Notes: a model not told the origin generated them from the letters alone. Positions 15,624 through 23,914 are shown, counted from the first letter of the stretch. The stretch is 24,859 bases of DNA from an uncultured Collinsella sp. (GCA_902464645.1 CABQKL010000019.1:1-24859), one strand, 5' to 3'. A program made the numbers and translations.

Positions 15624-15947
15624 CTATTTATCTAAAGCAACCGCCTGAACAAGAGAGTTTAACCGTTCCTCCAACTTGGCCAAGCGCAGTGAATTGCAGA
15701 AATCCCGCACAACGAGAACGGCAATCACGTACAAAAAAACTAAGTTCGAAGGCGAAACAAAACCAAAAAGGGCTGAACAAGCGATTGCTATTTCAGGAAA
15801 AATGCCGAGAATCACAAAGCTCAAGCTAAACAACAGCCAGAATAGCGAATCCAGAGCTTGCATCTGGGACATCTTAAGCTTTCGGACTACAAATAACAAA
15901 ACAACGGCAGCGCTGACAATTAGCAACACGCGAAGTGATATAGACAT
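15624..15947 (-). CDS. Small DUF2304 membrane protein
   Basis: A 107-residue protein with about three hydrophobic segments (3-21, 31-52, 60-82) and a charged C-terminal helix (LRLAKLEERLNSLVQAVAL). The pattern ALDSLFWLLFSLSFVILGIFPEI, followed by SPSNLVFLYVIAVLVV, matches DUF2304 proteins, which usually sit beside a polyprenyl-phosphate GT2 enzyme and are presumed membrane partners or flippase-like helpers; the function is unproved. The ATG at 15947 is chosen because AGGTGA lies just ahead; a GTG at 15956 would overlap the upstream stop by four bases. It follows the GT2 gene at 5 bases and is certainly co-translated with it. Confidence 0.82.
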   Translation of the reverse strand: MSISLRVLLIVSAAVVLLFVVRKLKMSQMQALDSLFWLLFSLSFVILGIFPEIAIACSALFGFVSPSNLVFLYVIAVLVVRDFCNSLRLAKLEERLNSLVQAVALDK

Positions 15948-15952
15948 AACGA

Positions 15953-16645
15953 TCACCTAAACCACTGAACAATAAGAAGCGTTACGAATACCCGGAGCAT
16001 ATACTGCATAGATTTAACCGGATTTAAGTAGCTCTCTCCACCTTGGCGTTCACGCATCGAGACCTGAACTTCGGAGACCGAGTATCCTTGTTTTAAAAAC
16101 AAAGCAAGTGACTCTGGCTCGGGATTAAGAGTGTTGTCGTAATAGTATCTTTCGAGTACAGGACGGCCAAACAGTCTGAAGCCAGATGTGGGATCACTAA
16201 TGCGATGACCAGTCAGCATCTTAATCAATACAGTGATCATGCGTGAACCAACCATGCGCATCGATTTATCTTTGCGGACAGTCAGAAACCTAGAACCGAT
16301 GACGATATCTGAACCAGTCTTTACCGCTTTCTCAACAAGAGCATCCAAATACTCAGGACGATGTTGCCCGTCAGCATCAAACTGAACCATATAGTCATAT
16401 CCATGATCGACAGCATATCGAGCCGCGGTCTGAAATCCAACTGTAAGACCACAGTTAATTGGCATGTTAATAATATTGCAGCCGATATTCTCGCAGATAG
16501 AAAGCGTGCGGTCATGAGATCCGTCATTAATAACTACAAAATCAAACCTAGGCGCGACTTGCCTAAGCTCGATTATGGTGTTTTCTATGCACTCTTCCTC
16601 ATTATATGCCGGAATGGCAACAAGGGTTTTTGGACAATAGGACAC
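15953..16645 (-). CDS. GT2 glycosyltransferase, polyprenyl-phosphate sugar synthase type
   Basis: Probable synthase of a polyprenyl-phosphate-linked sugar, the donor for extracytoplasmic glycan modification. The 230 residues comprise one GT-A domain: TLVAIPAYNEEECIENTI, FVVINDGSHDRT, NCGLTVGFQTAARYA, metal-binding DADG (90-93), VIGSRF, and DPTSGFRLFGRPVLE with the conserved serine-glycine of DPM1-like enzymes. There is no long membrane anchor, only a hydrophobic C-terminal end (VFVTLLIVQW), which suits pairing with the DUF2304 membrane protein encoded next. The start is GTG at 16645; an in-frame stop lies just upstream and the ribosome-binding site is weak (GAGAATGGA). A downstream GT-C enzyme would use the product; the DUF6541-like protein in this window is a candidate. 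Confidence 0.88.
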   Translation of the reverse strand: MSYCPKTLVAIPAYNEEECIENTIIELRQVAPRFDFVVINDGSHDRTLSICENIGCNIINMPINCGLTVGFQTAARYAVDHGYDYMVQFDADGQHRPEYLDALVEKAVKTGSDIVIGSRFLTVRKDKSMRMVGSRMITVLIKMLTGHRISDPTSGFRLFGRPVLERYYYDNTLNPEPESLALFLKQGYSVSEVQVSMRERQGGESYLNPVKSMQYMLRVFVTLLIVQWFR

Positions 16646-16924
16646 GCAAATCCATTCTCGCTGTAATTAATATCCCCAACATATTAGCGTACGCAATCAA
16701 CGAATATGCACATTAGCCGAATTTAACATCCTGCCAAGAAGACGCCAAGCATCCGAACAAAGAACAGGCAGCAGAAGTAAGGCGAATACTTAAACGGGCA
16801 AACCCAGGTGTGTGTCCACAACGAGTAATGAGTCGAATCCAAGCCGGTGCCTGACGGAAAAACAAATTCACGCTATAACATTAGACAGAAAACTAAAAAC
16901 TCAATAAATAGGTTGCTAGCGAAA
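16646..16924. other. Intergenic stretch with a start-less open frame
   Basis: No intact gene is seen. On the plus strand a frame without stops runs from 16717 to a TGA at 16852-16854 and reads protein-like (EDAKHPNKEQAAEVRRILKR, then ANPGVCPQRVMSRIQAGA) but has no start codon at its beginning and no upstream continuation in the same frame. It may be the tail of a decayed gene. The minus-strand GT2 promoter should lie here; TTGGCA (16737-16732) with TAATGT (16715-16710) is a weak candidate. Confidence 0.4.
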
Positions 16925-17251
16925 CTATAATGTCGTAACTATTTTATGAACTGGCCATAACGATTCAATCATTTTGTAAGTGGACATCGGCAAAATCAAA
17001 TTTGTAGAAACGCCTCCATTTGTTACCTCGACTATCTCTTCAATCTCCTCAGCCTTATCTACAACCAAGAATGAAATATCGGCGTAGTCAAACTCAAGAT
17101 TCTCTAGCAGACGCCGTTCTCTTTCATGGGAATAACCAAGGTAGTCTTGTTCGAATCCATTCTTTTTGAATTCAGCTTTCGTATCCTCCGGTGCATACTT
17201 CGGAACAAAAGGCGTGAAATAGGGACTGCGGACAAAAAGTTGGACCTTCAA
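16925..17251 (-). CDS. Small hypothetical protein, possibly a truncated gene remnant
   Basis: The frame gives 108 residues from a TTG at 17251, with no family I recognise. It is charged in the middle (KAEFKKNGFEQDYLGYSHER, then ERRLLENLEFDYADISFLVV) with no membrane segment. The start is poor: no ribosome-binding site at a normal distance, and the TTG sits in a 15-base palindrome (17242-17256). The same frame stays open and protein-like further upstream to a stop at 17347-17345 (LLNCLPFLGHEKWEASNRT precedes the TTG) without any ATG, GTG or TTG, which suggests the C-terminal remainder of a larger gene that lost its 5' part. A short downstream stretch is T-rich but has no stem. It may or may not be expressed. 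Confidence 0.45.
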   Translation of the reverse strand: MKVQLFVRSPYFTPFVPKYAPEDTKAEFKKNGFEQDYLGYSHERERRLLENLEFDYADISFLVVDKAEEIEEIVEVTNGGVSTNLILPMSTYKMIESLWPVHKIVTTL

Positions 17252-17725
17252 GGTCCGGTTTGAAGCCTCCCATTTTTCGTGTCCAAGAAATGGGAGGCAG
17301 TTCAGGAGGGGCCGCAGGGGCGCTCGGCTAACTGCGGGAATGGCCTATTTGCTCAATGTGCTCGGCCGAGATTGGAAATCAACCGTAAAGCAACAACCCC
17401 AATTGTTGGGTTAAAACAATTTACGAAATACAATCCTGAGCCAACCCCACAAAATCTCTCGCTAATCGAAATGAAGACAACTGCATTGCCATGCTAAACG
17501 GACTTGAGCGATCTGCTGAAAAGAAGGTATTTCTTCTTACCGCAAATGCGGAGACAAAGATATCAACGTGAGGTTACCTTCATCTAAGTGGCCTCAAAAC
17601 AAAAATGTCAACCTTATCAAACAAAATCACTAATTACCTCCTTTCGATAAAGTTGCATTTGGATAATAAAACCGGGAAAATATTTCATAGTAAGTTATTC
17701 CCGCACCCATCAGAGGTTATAAAAC
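17252..17725. other. Gene-free stretch with palindromes and decayed-looking frames
   Basis: About 470 bases lie without a convincing gene. An 11-bp perfect inverted repeat (17265-17275 with 17288-17298, 12-nt loop) and a perfect 10-bp palindrome CTCGGCCGAG (17361-17370) are present. A plus-strand frame after a stop at 17437 reads ANPTKSLANRNEDNCIAMLN and ends at 17569-17571; it contains one ATG (17491) giving only 26 residues without a clear ribosome-binding site. The last 100 bases are AT-rich and should hold the promoter of the GT2 gene at 17726, but no strong hexamer pair is evident. Confidence 0.45.
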
Positions 17726-18703
17726 ATGAAGGTTTCGGTCATCGTTCCTGTATACAATGTCGAGCAGTATCTTGCGCGATGCCTCGACAGCATACTTGCT
17801 CAGACGTACGACGATTACGAAATCATTTGCGTAAATGATTGCAGTCCGGATAACAGCTCAACGATACTGAGCGAGTATGTTTCAAAGCATTCGGACCGCA
17901 TTAAGGTAATCACTAACGAAGTCAATCTTGGCCTGGGCCTTTCAAGAGAGAAGGCCCTTGGAGTTGCTTGTGGCGAATTCGTCATGTTCATCGATAGCGA
18001 CGACTACATCAAGCCCGATTACCTGCAGCACTATCTCGATGCTACAAAAGACGGCGACTACGACATTGTGGTTGGAGGGTATATTCGAGACATCGACGGC
18101 AAGCTGACCGAACATTACCTAAGCGATACGGTCTGGAGCTCCACCACCTATGCCATCGCTTGTGCAAAACTATACCGGCGGTCTTTCATATCGGAGAATG
18201 ACCTGCACTTCACATCAATCAAATGCGGTGAAGACATCTACTTCAGTCTATCAGCATTTTATTGCAACGCTAAAACTAAAGTAATTCAATACGCGGGCTA
18301 CTATTACGTGCTGAACCCCGGCTCAATCACTGGTTCAATGAACTACAAAAAGAACCACGAGAGAATTATGGCCGAGCTCTTTGACACCTTCCTCAAAAAC
18401 CATGAGCTGAGCAGCATCCCCCAGGACAGACAGGACGTTATCGAGTACACCTATCTCGCCAATATGATTAATGCCCTCATTTCGTTCAATCATGGATGCG
18501 GCATTTCCCTTATGAAAGAGAAGTACGCTTTTGCAAAGGCAGACGCAGAGTCAAAGTTCCCCAACTACCTATCCAACCAATACGTTGGACTGTTGAAGCC
18601 TAAGGGCCAAAGAACAAAAATCCGACTTGGAGTCGGAGTGGTAATTCTTCTTGAGAAAATTCATATGGCTCGCTTCCTCTTCTATCTTATTGCCCTCATT
18701 TAG
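17726..18703 (+). CDS. GT2 glycosyltransferase (capsule/wall glycan type)
   Basis: A cytosolic, membrane-associated transferase, 325 residues, of the common polysaccharide GT2 class. The GT-A domain has VSVIVPVYNVEQYLARCLDSI, YEIICVNDCSPDNS, NLGLGLSREKAL and the metal-binding DSDD (90-93). Further on, KCGEDIYFSLSAFY (about 172-185) carries the ED pair that acts as catalytic base in this family. The C-terminus is basic and hydrophobic (KIRLGVGVVILLEKIHMARF) and may dock on the membrane. AGAGG precedes the ATG. The GT4 gene follows 16 bases later, so the two form an operon. The sugar and acceptor cannot be told from sequence. Confidence 0.9.
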   Translation: MKVSVIVPVYNVEQYLARCLDSILAQTYDDYEIICVNDCSPDNSSTILSEYVSKHSDRIKVITNEVNLGLGLSREKALGVACGEFVMFIDSDDYIKPDYLQHYLDATKDGDYDIVVGGYIRDIDGKLTEHYLSDTVWSSTTYAIACAKLYRRSFISENDLHFTSIKCGEDIYFSLSAFYCNAKTKVIQYAGYYYVLNPGSITGSMNYKKNHERIMAELFDTFLKNHELSSIPQDRQDVIEYTYLANMINALISFNHGCGISLMKEKYAFAKADAESKFPNYLSNQYVGLLKPKGQRTKIRLGVGVVILLEKIHMARFLFYLIALI

Positions 18704-18719
18704 ATAAGGAACGAATAAG

Positions 18720-19862
18720 GTGCTCGACCACATAGCTATATTTTCCGCCTTTTACCCACCACACCTTGGCGGAGTTGAACAGTTTACTCATAACCTTGCA
18801 ACACAGTTGACAACACAAAACATCAAAGTAACTGTGGTGACATCCTCAACCGAAGGACTCTTCCGGGTCTCAGATGGAGAGGTAACGGTTATTGGAATTC
18901 CTTCGAAATCAACCATGGGCGACCGTTTTCCTCTAATGATTCCTTCGAAGGCCACTTTCAAGCAGATTAAAGAGCTTACAGAGGCTCCATTTGATGGCAT
19001 TGTCATCAACACGCGATACTATCCGATTTGTCTTCTGGGATGTCGCATCGCAAGCGCCCACAACCTGAGACCCGTTCTAATCGATCACAGTTCGGGTCCA
19101 ATTTCTAACGAAAAGTCTCCTCTGGGACTCGCGATGCGTACTTATGAGGCAATCAACAATCGTCTGATTAGGTCCAAAAGGCCTATCGGCTGCTCAGTTT
19201 CAGAGCGAGGGCTATCTTGGCTTAAGAGCATAGGCTTTGATGCCCAAGCTGTTATACCGAACTCAATCGACTGCGCTGAATATAGGAGCACGGCCAAACC
19301 GGACAGCTACAGAGAGCTCCTATCGCTGACCGACAACGAATTTCTTGTCACATATGCCGGAAGATTGATCCCCGAAAAGGGCCTGCCCAAACTTCTGGGG
19401 GCAGTATCCTCCCTCAACGCCGCGGGAGCATGCGTCCATCTTGCAGTCGCGGGAAGTGGCCCTCTTGAGGACAGACTCTTTGAAAACCATAAGACATGGC
19501 TTCATTATATGGGGCGTCTGTCAAAGCAGGAGCTGTCGGGACTACTGAGAGACTCTGACTGTTTTTGCCTTCCCACTGAGTATCCAGAGGGGCTTCCAAC
19601 GGTTCTTCTGGAGGCGGCAGCCCAGCATTGTGCGATTGTCGTCTCGGATTGTGCCGGAGCAAGAGAGGTCGTTCCGTCCAAGGAGTACGGCACCGTGCTT
19701 AGCGTAGTAAGCGAGGATGAGATCGCAAAGGCGATCCTTGCTTACTGTAACGATTGCGGTGCGGCCACGACGTGCGGCGATAACGCGGCGCTTCATATTG
19801 AGCATTGCTTCTCATGGGTGGCAACCGCAAAAAAGCTCATCAAAATCTTAGACGCCTCTTGA
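18720..19862 (+). CDS. GT4 glycosyltransferase
   Basis: Retaining GT-B transferase of 380 residues, likely adding one sugar to a lipid-linked glycan intermediate. The N-terminal domain begins HIAIFSAFYPPHLGGVEQFTHNLA, the usual glycine-rich acceptor loop. The C-terminal domain has IPNSID, LVTYAGRLIPEKGLPKLL (209-226), VAGSGPLEDRL and EGLPTVLLE, which supplies the E-x7-E pair (E290, E298) that binds the nucleotide sugar and acts in catalysis, followed by SDCAGAREVV. The start is GTG at 18720 with AAGGA nine bases upstream; no better ATG exists. It is second in an operon with the GT2 gene before it and ends at a hairpin shared with the convergent gene. Confidence 0.92.
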   Translation: MLDHIAIFSAFYPPHLGGVEQFTHNLATQLTTQNIKVTVVTSSTEGLFRVSDGEVTVIGIPSKSTMGDRFPLMIPSKATFKQIKELTEAPFDGIVINTRYYPICLLGCRIASAHNLRPVLIDHSSGPISNEKSPLGLAMRTYEAINNRLIRSKRPIGCSVSERGLSWLKSIGFDAQAVIPNSIDCAEYRSTAKPDSYRELLSLTDNEFLVTYAGRLIPEKGLPKLLGAVSSLNAAGACVHLAVAGSGPLEDRLFENHKTWLHYMGRLSKQELSGLLRDSDCFCLPTEYPEGLPTVLLEAAAQHCAIVVSDCAGAREVVPSKEYGTVLSVVSEDEIAKAILAYCNDCGAATTCGDNAALHIEHCFSWVATAKKLIKILDAS

Positions 19863-19880
19863 GGTTACGTACCAATTTAA

Positions 19881-19921
19881 ACTGCCTTGGTGCAACTCTG
19901 AACAGTACGCACCAAGGCAGT
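19881..19921. terminator. Hairpin terminator between convergent glycosyltransferase genes
   Basis: Arms 19881-19893 and 19909-19921 form a perfect 13-bp stem (ACTGCCTTGGTGC and its complement) around a 15-nt loop, 18 bases after the GT4 stop and 8 bases before the end of the minus-strand GT2. The minus-strand side is followed by TTTAAATTGG; the plus side by a weaker T-rich stretch. Confidence 0.75.
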
Positions 19922-19929
19922 CCGATTGA

Positions 19930-20925
19930 TTATTTTGAGGCTCTAAGTATCATCTTTCGCTCAATCAGGGGCATCAAGCCTAACACATTAGCAATGCGCT
20001 TGACGAACAGCTTGATACGTAAGTTGAGCAATTGCGCAGAGGATACTTCCAGGCGGTAATCGAGTTCTTCTTCCAATTTCTTAACGCTGACATCCGCTCG
20101 GAAAGCAAGATCAAAAAAGAATTCAGCCTGCTTTGCCCTCAAAGAAGCATGGAACTCCGAGGGCATTTTTGAAATCAGCTCATCGATCATTCCTAGCATT
20201 CTCTTATCGAACTTAGCAGTTGCAACCGCATTTGCCGAACGCCTGCCAGTCCATGAGGAGGCAACAGCAACACGATACAACCCCAAAACCTCAGGAAGGC
20301 AGACGACGGAACCGCATGTTGAGAGATAAAGCATCATGGGCCAATCACCTACAGGGCAATTGCTAGGCCGCCACTGCAAGTAATTCTTCATATCGGTCGT
20401 TCTGGAAAAATAGCCACATGTCGGCAGTGCGGCTCCGCCACGCATTATGAGGTCTTGCGTTGAAAAAGTCATCACTTCGGCACAGTCGCTGGCAATGCCA
20501 TCAATTTTGCCCGTGGTGTCGTTGTAAAGCTCTGCCGAGTGAGCACACAAAGCGACCCCGGCGTGAGACTCCATGTAGTCAAATTGCGTTTGAAGTTTGT
20601 CCGTGCCAATCCACGCGTCGTCACACTCAAGCTCGGCAATGTACTTTCCAGTTGCGGCAGGAACCAGAAAGTCACACAAAGGCGACTTCCCCTTTGAAAA
20701 CTGATTTTCACCTGGGAAAATACACTTAATGATGTCTGGATGTTGTTCCTGATATCGAGAAATCAAATCTCGAGATGCGTCCGTCGACTTATCGTCATAA
20801 ATTAAAATTTCAAACGGAAATGAAGTCTGCTGAGAGAGGACAGACTCAATCGCTTGAGAGAGATACCTCTCGTGGTTGTAGCAGATCATCAGGACGCTGA
20901 CCTGAACATCATTACTTTGCGACAT
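19930..20925 (-). CDS. GT2 glycosyltransferase
   Basis: A 331-residue GT-A transferase for a surface glycan. The core has VSVLMICYNHERYLSQAIESV, FEILIYDDKSTDAS, a DDA metal site in ELECDDAWIG (98-107), and PVGDWPMMLYLS, where GDW takes the place of the usual ED catalytic pair. This ECDD/GDWP arrangement is common in GT2 proteins annotated as wall or capsule transferases. The C-terminus is basic and amphipathic. The ATG at 20925 is preferred over a TTG six codons upstream because the family start MSxxxVxVSVLMxxYNHE fits it; both have weak ribosome-binding sites. Even base composition. It lies 58 bases downstream of the rfbB stop on the same strand and may be the last gene of that operon, though the abrupt GC change suggests separate origin. 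Confidence 0.9.
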   Translation of the reverse strand: MSQSNDVQVSVLMICYNHERYLSQAIESVLSQQTSFPFEILIYDDKSTDASRDLISRYQEQHPDIIKCIFPGENQFSKGKSPLCDFLVPAATGKYIAELECDDAWIGTDKLQTQFDYMESHAGVALCAHSAELYNDTTGKIDGIASDCAEVMTFSTQDLIMRGGAALPTCGYFSRTTDMKNYLQWRPSNCPVGDWPMMLYLSTCGSVVCLPEVLGLYRVAVASSWTGRRSANAVATAKFDKRMLGMIDELISKMPSEFHASLRAKQAEFFFDLAFRADVSVKKLEEELDYRLEVSSAQLLNLRIKLFVKRIANVLGLMPLIERKMILRASK

Positions 20926-20983
20926 GGTAAAATCCAATTCCAATTCTGAGCAGAGAATTCCAGGTTAGAGAGACGAATCGCCT

Positions 20984-22003
20984 CTACTGCCCCTGGGCCC
21001 TGTAGCGGGCCTCGGTAGCCTCCTTGGCGGGGCGCCACCAGGCCTCATGCGAGACGTACCAGTCGATGGTCGCCTTCAGACCCTCAGCGAAGTCGGTATG
21101 AGCAGGCCTCCACCCCAGCTCGCGCTGGAGCTTGGTGCTGTCGATGGCGTAGCGGCGGTCGTGGCCCGGACGGTCGCGCACCCAGTCGAAGTCGTCGGGG
21201 TCGCGGCCCATGGCCTCCAGGATCATCCTCAGGACGGTGATGTTGTCCTTCTCACCGTCGGCGCCGATGAGGTAGGTCTCGCCCATGCGGCCCTTCGTGA
21301 GGATGTCCCAGACGGCAGAGCTGTGGTCCTCGGTGTGGATCCAGTCGCGGACGTTCTCGCCCGTGCCGTAGAGCTTGGGGCGCTGGCCGTCGATGACGTT
21401 GGTAATCTGGCGCGGGATGAACTTCTCCACGTGCTGGTAGGGGCCGTAGTTGTTAGAGCAGTTGGAGATGGTTGTGCGCAGGCCGTAGGTGCGCGTCCAG
21501 GCACGCACGAGCATGTCGGAGCTGGCCTTGGTGGAGGAGTACGGAGAGCTCGGGTGGTACGGCGTCTCCTCGGTGAACCTGGCTGGGTCGTCCAGGGCAA
21601 GGTCGCCGTAGACCTCGTCGGTGGAGACGTGGTGGTAGCGGATCCCATACCTCCTCACGGCCTCGAGCAGCTGGAAGGTGCCCTCCACGTTGGTGCGGAG
21701 GAACGGCTCGGGGTCGGCGATGGAGTTGTCGTTGTGGCTCTCGGCGGCGTAGTGGACGATGGCGTCGTGGCCAGGCACGAGCTCGTCCAGGAGCCTAGCG
21801 TCGCAAATGTCGCCAACCACGAGCTCGACTCTATCCCCCCGCAGGCCGGCGATGTTGGCCGGGTTGCCGGCGTAGGTGAGCTTGTCCAGCACGGTCACGT
21901 GGACATCGGAGTGGTTGTCCACCACGTAGTGCACGAAGTTGCTGCCGATGAAGCCGCAGCCTCCGGTGACGATGATGTTCCTGGGCTCGAAGCTATCAGA
22001 CAT
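20984..22003 (-). CDS. rfbB: dTDP-glucose 4,6-dehydratase
   Basis: Converts dTDP-glucose to dTDP-4-keto-6-deoxyglucose, the branch point for rhamnose and other 6-deoxy sugars. The 339 residues form an extended short-chain dehydrogenase fold: NAD-binding GGCGFIG (14-20), AAESHNDNSI, HVSTDEVYGDL (125-135, with the catalytic Thr, Asp, Glu) and the catalytic YSSTK (155-159), then NNYGPYQ, KFIPRQI, NVRDWIHTEDH and RPGHDRRYAID. The ATG at 22003 is chosen: GGGAGG lies four bases ahead, within the end of rfbA, and the rfbA stop is one base before the ATG. A GTG-type extension into rfbA adds only four residues. Strong GC-rich third positions, as in rfbA. Downstream rfbC and rfbD are not in the window. 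Confidence 0.96.
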   Translation of the reverse strand: MSDSFEPRNIIVTGGCGFIGSNFVHYVVDNHSDVHVTVLDKLTYAGNPANIAGLRGDRVELVVGDICDARLLDELVPGHDAIVHYAAESHNDNSIADPEPFLRTNVEGTFQLLEAVRRYGIRYHHVSTDEVYGDLALDDPARFTEETPYHPSSPYSSTKASSDMLVRAWTRTYGLRTTISNCSNNYGPYQHVEKFIPRQITNVIDGQRPKLYGTGENVRDWIHTEDHSSAVWDILTKGRMGETYLIGADGEKDNITVLRMILEAMGRDPDDFDWVRDRPGHDRRYAIDSTKLQRELGWRPAHTDFAEGLKATIDWYVSHEAWWRPAKEATEARYRAQGQ

Positions 22004-22004
22004 G

Positions 22005-22889
22005 CTACCTCCCATCCTCGTCGGCTACGGCCAGCAGGTACTGGCCGTAGGCGGTCTTCCTGAGCGACTCCCCCAGGGCGCGAAGCCTCGACGCGTCGAT
22101 GAAGCCGCGGCGGTAGGCGATCTCCTCGATACAAGCGATGAAGTAGCCCTGGCGGCTCTGGACGGCCTCCACGTACTCGGCCGCCTTGAGCAGGCCCTGG
22201 GGCGTGCCGGTGTCAAGCCAGGCCATGCCGCGGCCCATGAGTTCGACGGAGAGCTGGCCCCGCTCGAGGTAGGCGTTGTTGACGCTGGTGATCTCCAGCT
22301 CGCCGCGCTCGGACGGCTCAACGGCCGCCGCGATGTCAGCCACCTGTCCGTCGTAGAAGTAGAGGCCCGGCACGGCATAGTTGCTCTTTGGGCGCTCGGG
22401 CTTCTCCTCGATGCCGACGACGCGCCGCTCGGAGTCGAACTCGACGACGCCGAAGGCGCGCGGGTCCTTAACCGGGTAGCCGAACACGACCGCGCCGCCC
22501 TCGGCCTCCACCTTTGCCTTTGCGCGGTTTAGCACGCGCGTGAGGTTCTGGCCGTGGAACATGTTGTCGCCGAGCACGAGCGCACACGGCTCGCCCGCCA
22601 GGAAGTCCCGACCGATGGTGAAGGCCTCGGCGAGGCCGCGCGGCTCCGCTTGCTCCGCGTACTCGAGCCTCATGCCGAGCTCGGAGCCGTCGCCGAGCAG
22701 CTCCCGGAAGGCGGGAAGGTCGCGCGGCGTGGATATGACCAGCACCTCGCGGATGCCCGCGAGCATCAGCACCGAGAGCGGGTAGTAGACCAGGGGCTTG
22801 TCGTATATCGGCAGCAGCTGCTTGCTGACCGCCTTTGTTATCGGGTGCAGGCGCGTGCCGGAGCCGCCCGCAAGGATTATGCCTTTCAC
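22005..22889 (-). CDS. rfbA: Glucose-1-phosphate thymidylyltransferase
   Basis: Makes dTDP-glucose from dTTP and glucose-1-phosphate; normally feedback-inhibited by the final dTDP sugar. The 294 residues are typical. The N-terminal nucleotide-binding LAGGSGTRLHPIT (6-18) and SKQLLPIYDKP are followed by YAEQAEPRGLAEAF, LVLGDNMFHG, a KDPRAFGVVEFD segment, EEKPERPKSNYAVPGLYFYD and WLDTGTP. The start is GTG at 22889 with GAGGAG seven bases upstream, four bases after the epimerase stop. The order epimerase, rfbA, rfbB with almost no gaps marks one polycistronic unit. The C-terminus AYGQYLLAVA is the usual end of RmlA proteins. Confidence 0.97.
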   Translation of the reverse strand: MKGIILAGGSGTRLHPITKAVSKQLLPIYDKPLVYYPLSVLMLAGIREVLVISTPRDLPAFRELLGDGSELGMRLEYAEQAEPRGLAEAFTIGRDFLAGEPCALVLGDNMFHGQNLTRVLNRAKAKVEAEGGAVVFGYPVKDPRAFGVVEFDSERRVVGIEEKPERPKSNYAVPGLYFYDGQVADIAAAVEPSERGELEITSVNNAYLERGQLSVELMGRGMAWLDTGTPQGLLKAAEYVEAVQSRQGYFIACIEEIAYRRGFIDASRLRALGESLRKTAYGQYLLAVADEDGR

Positions 22890-22893
22890 AACC

Positions 22894-23901
22894 CTACTCC
22901 TCGGGTCTCATGCGCAGGGAGGCGAACCGGTCGACGGCCATCTCGGCCTTGTAGGCCTCAAAGAGCTCGCGGCAGCCGAACCTGGGCTCGTAGCCAAGCT
23001 CGTCCTTTGCGTTCTGGACGTCCATGAGGAAGCCGCCGCCGCAGGGCTTCTCGGGGCGGTAAACCACCTCGGAACGGCCCGAGGCGGGCGCGAAGACGTC
23101 TGCGATGGTCTCAACCTGCTCGCGCAGGGTCACAGGGATGCCCGTGCCGATGTTGTAGAGGCCGCCGTCCCTGTCGGCCAGGGCGGCCAGGCACAGCTCT
23201 TGGCTGAAGTCGTCAACGTAGACCATGTCCTTGGAGTACTCGGGGTCGCCCCAGACCTCCAGAGGCTCGCCCGCCATGGCGCGCTCGATCATCGTGTAGA
23301 CGGGGCGCTTGGTCTTGACGCCATTAGGGAAGTAGTAGTGGTAGGGACTGTAGCTATAGATGGTGGGGAGACGGAACACAAACTTCTTGATGCCGTACTC
23401 CTGGCGATAGTGCTCCATGACCTCGAGGGCCGCGTTCTTGGCGATAACGTACATGGCGTGGTCGCCGGTATAGCTGAACGCCGGCGGCGTGTCCGGCGCA
23501 AGGATCCTGCCTGGGGCTGAGGCGAGAGAGATGTCGAACACGGTCTGGGTGAAGATGACCCTGTCAGCACCGACCTTGCGGCACCACTCCAGCACGTTGT
23601 AGGCGCCCATCGTGATCGAGCTGAGGTACAGCCCGCCGTCGTAGTCCCTCATGTAGGAGGGAATCTGCGCGGCGAGCAGCATCACGGCGTGCACGCCGTC
23701 CGTGGGAAGGGCATCGAAGTCCCCCGGCCTCGTGACGTCAACCGAGTAGTAGTCGACGCCCATCCCGGTGAAGACCGGGGCCTCGGGGCGACGTCCCACG
23801 GCGACGATCTCGTACTCGGCGGGGTCGAAAAACTCGGAGGCATACTTGGTGAGATATGAGCCGACGTTTCCAGTGGCTCCAAAGATGACGATCTTCTTCA
23901 T
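22894..23901 (-). CDS. NAD-dependent epimerase/dehydratase
   Basis: A 335-residue extended short-chain dehydrogenase acting on a nucleotide sugar. Visible are the N-terminal Rossmann motif FGATGNVG (7-14), LLAAQIP, TQTVFDIS with the candidate catalytic threonine near 120, YVIAK (151-155) as the YxxxK catalytic pair, FRLPTIYSYSPYHYYFPNG in the substrate region, DMVYVDDF and YNIGTG. These fit GalE/RmlD-like sugar epimerases or reductases, but the exact reaction is not clear. Being next to rfbA and rfbB, it probably acts on dTDP-4-keto-6-deoxyglucose or a later product. The ATG at 23901 follows GAAGGG; a longer open frame upstream overlaps the preceding gene in another frame and is not real. Stop-to-start distance to rfbA is four bases. 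Confidence 0.88.
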   Translation of the reverse strand: MKKIVIFGATGNVGSYLTKYASEFFDPAEYEIVAVGRRPEAPVFTGMGVDYYSVDVTRPGDFDALPTDGVHAVMLLAAQIPSYMRDYDGGLYLSSITMGAYNVLEWCRKVGADRVIFTQTVFDISLASAPGRILAPDTPPAFSYTGDHAMYVIAKNAALEVMEHYRQEYGIKKFVFRLPTIYSYSPYHYYFPNGVKTKRPVYTMIERAMAGEPLEVWGDPEYSKDMVYVDDFSQELCLAALADRDGGLYNIGTGIPVTLREQVETIADVFAPASGRSEVVYRPEKPCGGGFLMDVQNAKDELGYEPRFGCRELFEAYKAEMAVDRFASLRMRPEE

Positions 23902-23914
23902 AGCATGAACCCTT

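Noticed and set aside
17279..17497. Plus-strand frame of 72 codons as a gene
   Set aside because: GTG start without a ribosome-binding site inside an inverted repeat, no recognisable family, Pro/Thr-rich ending.
20942..20959. AATTCT/AGAATT hairpin as terminator of rfbB
   Set aside because: It has only 6 A/T-rich base pairs and no T-run, too weak to call.
21047..22063. Plus-strand open frame (338 codons) opposite rfbB
   Set aside because: Antisense to the YSSTK and GGCGFIG motifs of rfbB; composition is typical of a GC-driven shadow.
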